From the NCBI GenBank assembly GCA_021802375.1, contig JAKAAL010000110.1, positions 1 through 9,425 on the forward strand: a DNA stretch of 9,425 nt, written 5' to 3'. Below, one piece after another: positions 7,052 to 9,425 of this stretch. Every line of letters starts with the position of its first letter. The stretch's first letter is position 1. Made by a program: the position numbers and the translations under genes. The notes beneath the pieces were generated by a model. It did no database searches, was not told the DNA's origin, and worked only from the letters and a program-made list of their open reading frames with translations. Source of the stretch: Bacillota bacterium. GTDB taxonomy: Bacteria; Bacillota_E; Sulfobacillia; Sulfobacillales; Sulfobacillaceae.

Positions 7052-7534
7052 TCAGGACACGCATCCTAGATTATCTTCTATTATGAGGGCCTCTCGTAAA
7101 ACCACAGGGCCACCAGGCCCGGCAATGGCATGAATCATGCTTAAGCGAGATAAGGATAGCCCTACTTCACGATCCGCAAACAACAGGACCCCATCGACAC
7201 GGCACCATTTCAGCCACCGGGCCTGATCAGCCCATGTGACGGGAAACCAGTCCAGATGTGATAACATCCCCCAGCGATGCCAACGGCTATGTGCCAAGCC
7301 CCATCCTACAGCGTCCAACGGTAACCGCCAGCGGCCGGGGTTAGTGGACGTCCATGATATCTGTGGCAAATCGCCGCATCCCTGGCGGGCTCTACCGTAT
7401 CTGTGCCACCGCCGTTGCTTTGCATTCTTTTCCATAGTCCATCCATCTCCCGCCGTGTCTATCCAAGATTCCGGGACCTCACGCCAGTATAGGGGGGACA
7501 TATCCTCAACAAAAGCTACAAAAGGCACGTACAC
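7052..7534 (-). CDS. Hypothetical Trp-rich protein, start uncertain
   Basis: I do not recognise the family. The frame is open for 160 codons to a TGA just before 7535. The internal ATGs at 7501 (weak GAGG only two bases away) and 7435 (GGGAG about eleven bases away) give 149 and 127 residues. It has unusually many Trp and Arg residues (RRWHRYGRARQGCGD, GLAHSRWHRWGMLSHLDWFP, WADQARWLKWCRVDGVLLFA) and a hydrophobic, Gly/Pro-rich C-terminal part (SMIHAIAGPGGPVVLREALI). There is no signal peptide or clear membrane segment. The same frame continues upstream past a TGA (VPHSDQKLAS then stop), so it could be the 3' part of a broken gene. No neighbour gives a functional clue. Confidence 0.4.
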   Translation of the reverse strand: MYVPFVAFVEDMSPLYWREVPESWIDTAGDGWTMEKNAKQRRWHRYGRARQGCGDLPQISWTSTNPGRWRLPLDAVGWGLAHSRWHRWGMLSHLDWFPVTWADQARWLKWCRVDGVLLFADREVGLSLSRLSMIHAIAGPGGPVVLREALIIEDNLGCVS

Positions 7535-7919
7535 GTATCAGGAAGCAAGTTTTTGGTCGGAATGCGGCACAAACATTGTCAAAACAGGACAAGTGTTTTC
7601 TTCAGTTCAAACATTCTGTACAATACCAGTGTATTAGATTCTGCACACCAATCATAGATAGATTCAACCGATTTCATTTTTTCCTTCCGTCATTTCTTAT
7701 CCCTCTTCTTTTGTCACGGAGATGTCTAGAGGGCCATTCCTTTCATCTTTCCAGTTTTAGACCAATCTCAATTCACTTTACATCCCACCAACATTATGAG
7801 CTGGGCCCCTCACGTCATGTCAGGAAATTTGTCGTCTTGTTCCCGTGTTGCCATTATCCTATTATTAGGCTGTTTAGCAGACGGATAGAAGTGTGAAAGA
7901 TCTTTGGCTGGCAGGATTT
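7535..7919. other. Stretch without a recognisable gene
   Basis: Only very short frames occur on either strand. Near 7565-7594 AAACATTGTC and GACAAGTGTTT form an imperfect inverted repeat. At 7623-7634 ATACCAGTGTAT is a small dyad almost identical to ATACCATTGTAT at 5791-5802. A pyrimidine-rich run follows (about 7673-7715). These may be upstream control sequences of the minus-strand ORF ending at 7052, but no promoter hexamers are convincing. Confidence 0.3.
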
Positions 7920-7949
7920 AATAGCCCCGCGGGTACCCGCGGGGCTATT
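7920..7949. terminator. Strong palindromic, probably bidirectional terminator
   Basis: A 30-nt perfect palindrome (AATAGCCCCGCGGGT and its exact complement) gives a very GC-rich stem. It lies 25 nt after the stop of the CbbY-family gene on the minus strand. The sequence after the stem is TATTTTC on the plus strand and TATTAAAT on the minus strand, so the U-tract is modest in both directions. It most likely ends the fhs-cbbY transcript and may also stop anything arriving from the left. Confidence 0.85.
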
Positions 7950-7974
7950 TTCGAACATCTCTATTAAGCATGTC

Positions 7975-8724
7975 TCATAGACTTTGCCAGGACCTTAATT
8001 GGTCCACCGTGATCTGATATCGTCCCCATCCCCTGGGCCCTCTGCCATAAGACGGCGTGTGCGAGGTACCCAAATCCGTCAAAATGGCCCGCGCACCCGT
8101 GAATCTTTGATGATACGTCCAGGTGTTCATCGTCACAATGGTAGGAATTCCGGCTTGTAAGGCGGCTTTTAAACCCACCTGGGAGTCTTCGATCGCCAGG
8201 GCCTCATGGGATTTGATGCCGAGTTGGTCTAAACAACGAAAATATACCGCCGGATCCGGTTTCTTCTTCGGCACCTCGTCCCCCGCCACAATCGCCCTAA
8301 ACATCCTTGTCCACTGACTGCCAAAGTGTCTCGAAAGTAAAGCTTCCACATTGTCGTAATGGGTGGTGGTAGAGATGCCCAAACTGATCCCTTCTTCATA
8401 ACATTGAACAACCAAAGAGTGCACGCCAATTCGAAGGGGTACCGCTCCACTCCACACCCGATCCTTGAACAAGTGCGTTTTGAGCTCATAAATCTCCCGG
8501 ATCTCATCGGGCGTCAATTGGCGATATTTGGGATGCTGGGTCAAATAATATGCCAACCGTTCCTTTCCCCCCGATATTTTCAGCAGTTCCCGGTACACGC
8601 CGGGTGTCCAACGAAAAGGAAGATTCCATAATTGGAAAACGCGGTTAAACGCCCATAAATGTCCCTGTGTTTCGGTATCTGCCAAAGTCCCGTCCACGTC
8701 AAAGATCACACTTTTTAAGGACAT
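7975..8724 (-). CDS. CbbY-family HAD phosphatase
   Basis: This is a 249-residue haloacid dehalogenase-type phosphatase. The motifs in order are DVDGT (nucleophile D9, general acid D11), the cap domain with SGGKER (51-56, substrate loop typical of CbbY), motif II GISTTT (S118/T119), motif III Lys in VPKKKPDP (K154/K155) and motif IV ED (E179, D180). The cap sequence WAFNRVFQLWNLPFRWTPG with YRELLKISGGKER closely follows CbbY. CbbY dephosphorylates xylulose-1,5-bisphosphate, a Rubisco inhibitor. A beta-phosphoglucomutase-like role is the alternative. The ATG at 8724 is preferred: it lies 4 nt after the fhs stop and places DVDGT at the usual position. An ATG at 8754 would overlap fhs and has no site. 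It is probably translationally coupled to fhs and ends at the palindrome at 7920-7949. Confidence 0.93.
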   Translation of the reverse strand: MSLKSVIFDVDGTLADTETQGHLWAFNRVFQLWNLPFRWTPGVYRELLKISGGKERLAYYLTQHPKYRQLTPDEIREIYELKTHLFKDRVWSGAVPLRIGVHSLVVQCYEEGISLGISTTTHYDNVEALLSRHFGSQWTRMFRAIVAGDEVPKKKPDPAVYFRCLDQLGIKSHEALAIEDSQVGLKAALQAGIPTIVTMNTWTYHQRFTGARAILTDLGTSHTPSYGRGPRGWGRYQITVDQLRSWQSL

Positions 8725-8728
8725 GACT

Positions 8729-9425
8729 TCAGTCAATTCCTGAAATACTGCCATCGTCGGCTACTTGCACGCGAAACGCTGCCGGTTCTTTGGGCAACCC
8801 AGGCATGCGAATCATATCGCCTCCCAAAGGCACGATATATCCCGCGCCACGGGCAATTTCGATATCGCGGATACTCAGGCGGAAACCTTCAGGGCGTCCC
8901 AGCAATTTGGGGTTGTCGCTAAGAGAATATTGAGTCTTCGCCATGCAAATTTGCATGGCGTCCTCACCCCATGAGTGAAGACGTCTGAGTGTGGTCAAGG
9001 CTTGGGGTGAATAATCCACACCGTCTGCTCCATAGATTCGACTCGCTATCTTGTGAATTTTGTTTTCCAGAGATTCTTGGGCCTGGTAAAGAGGAGCATA
9101 ATGACTTTGGGTCTCATCCAATTGCTGCATAACCAAGTGCCCCAACATTTGTCCTCCTTGACCCCCTTGAACAAAAACATCAGCAAGTGCTGCCGGGGTT
9201 CCTTGTTTCGTCAGTTCTCGCAATAGCCAGTCTGTCTCTTCTTTAGTATCGGCAGGAAATTTGTTAATCGCTACTACCACAGGCAAGCCAAATTGCTGAA
9301 GATTTTCCAGATGCTTATTCAAGTTAGCCATACCGGCTCTCAGTGCCATCGAATCGGGTCGGTCAATCTCTTTTAAGGATTGCCCGCCATGATAGCGCAG
9401 GGCTTTGAGCGTCACCACCACGGTC
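8729..9425 (-). CDS. fhs: Formate-tetrahydrofolate ligase, C-terminal part (window-truncated)
   Basis: The enzyme joins formate to tetrahydrofolate using ATP to give 10-formyl-tetrahydrofolate, in the cytoplasm. The frame runs off the right edge of the window, so about 232 of the usual 550-560 residues are present. Recognisable blocks are TLKALRYHGG, LENLQQFGLPVVVAINKFPA, ADVFVQGGQGG, KIHKIASRIYGADGVDYSPQ, ICMAKTQYSLSDNP and IARGAGYIVPLGGDMIRMPG with LPKEPAA near the end. All are standard fhs C-terminal features. The stop is TGA at 8731-8729. The start, promoter and the nucleotide-binding N-terminus lie outside. The downstream CbbY gene follows after 4 nt, so the two are one transcription unit. 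Confidence 0.97.
   Translation of the reverse strand, partial: TVVVTLKALRYHGGQSLKEIDRPDSMALRAGMANLNKHLENLQQFGLPVVVAINKFPADTKEETDWLLRELTKQGTPAALADVFVQGGQGGQMLGHLVMQQLDETQSHYAPLYQAQESLENKIHKIASRIYGADGVDYSPQALTTLRRLHSWGEDAMQICMAKTQYSLSDNPKLLGRPEGFRLSIRDIEIARGAGYIVPLGGDMIRMPGLPKEPAAFRVQVADDGSISGID

Noticed and set aside
7236..7637. Plus-strand ORF of 133 codons
   Set aside because: It is antisense to the minus-strand Trp-rich frame, is Cys/His/Pro scattered without a recognisable pattern, and has no ribosome site.
7576..7896. Plus-strand ORF of 106 codons near the terminator
   Set aside because: It is Phe/Ser/His/Arg-rich, as expected from a pyrimidine-rich non-coding stretch, and no ribosome site precedes it.
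1..9425. CRISPR array, tRNA or rRNA genes
   Set aside because: No regularly spaced repeats of 25-40 nt, no tRNA T-loop or acceptor patterns and no rRNA-like conserved blocks were seen on either strand.

Overview
The window looks like a chromosomal segment of an acidophilic, Sulfobacillus-like Firmicute. This rests on mixed GC content, strong AGGAGG-type ribosome binding sites, and a formate-tetrahydrofolate ligase followed by a CbbY-type phosphatase. The genus is an inference from protein style, not a database result. Nearly all recognisable genes lie on the minus strand.

Layout. Positions 141-1436 are a complete but dead IS630-family insertion sequence. It has matching ends, a TA-type target, and a transposase broken by a frameshift and by a 152-bp MITE-like element with 17-bp perfect terminal inverted repeats (569-720). 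Positions 1437-2607 form a decayed zone. Its only recognisable content is a nearly full-length plus-strand remnant of a GlcG/HbpS (DUF336) protein with an internal stop and several frameshifts. Then come two minus-strand genes: an intact GH31 alpha-glucosidase (3179-5584) and, downstream of it, a hotdog-fold acyl-CoA thioesterase (2608-3024). Positions 5770-6603 hold a divergent pair: a small cysteine-containing hypothetical protein (minus) and a small four-helix membrane protein (plus), with an inverted repeat between them. Positions 6604-7974 are mostly non-coding or decayed, apart from one tryptophan-rich hypothetical ORF, and end in a strong perfect-palindrome terminator. The last part (7975-9425, minus) is a tight two-gene unit: the C-terminal portion of formate-tetrahydrofolate ligase and a CbbY-family HAD phosphatase starting 4 nt after it.

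How the genes work together. Fhs and CbbY are probably co-transcribed and end at the 7920-7949 terminator. Fhs feeds formate into the one-carbon pool. CbbY-type enzymes remove the Rubisco inhibitor xylulose-1,5-bisphosphate in autotrophs, so the pair may belong to carbon assimilation. The GH31 enzyme would release glucose or xylose from short oligosaccharides in the cytoplasm. No transporter or regulator for it is visible here.

I do not see a clear undescribed multi-gene system. The most informative unusual items are the MITE nested in the IS630 transposase, the decayed DUF336 gene, and the divergent small-gene pair with its shared inverted repeat.
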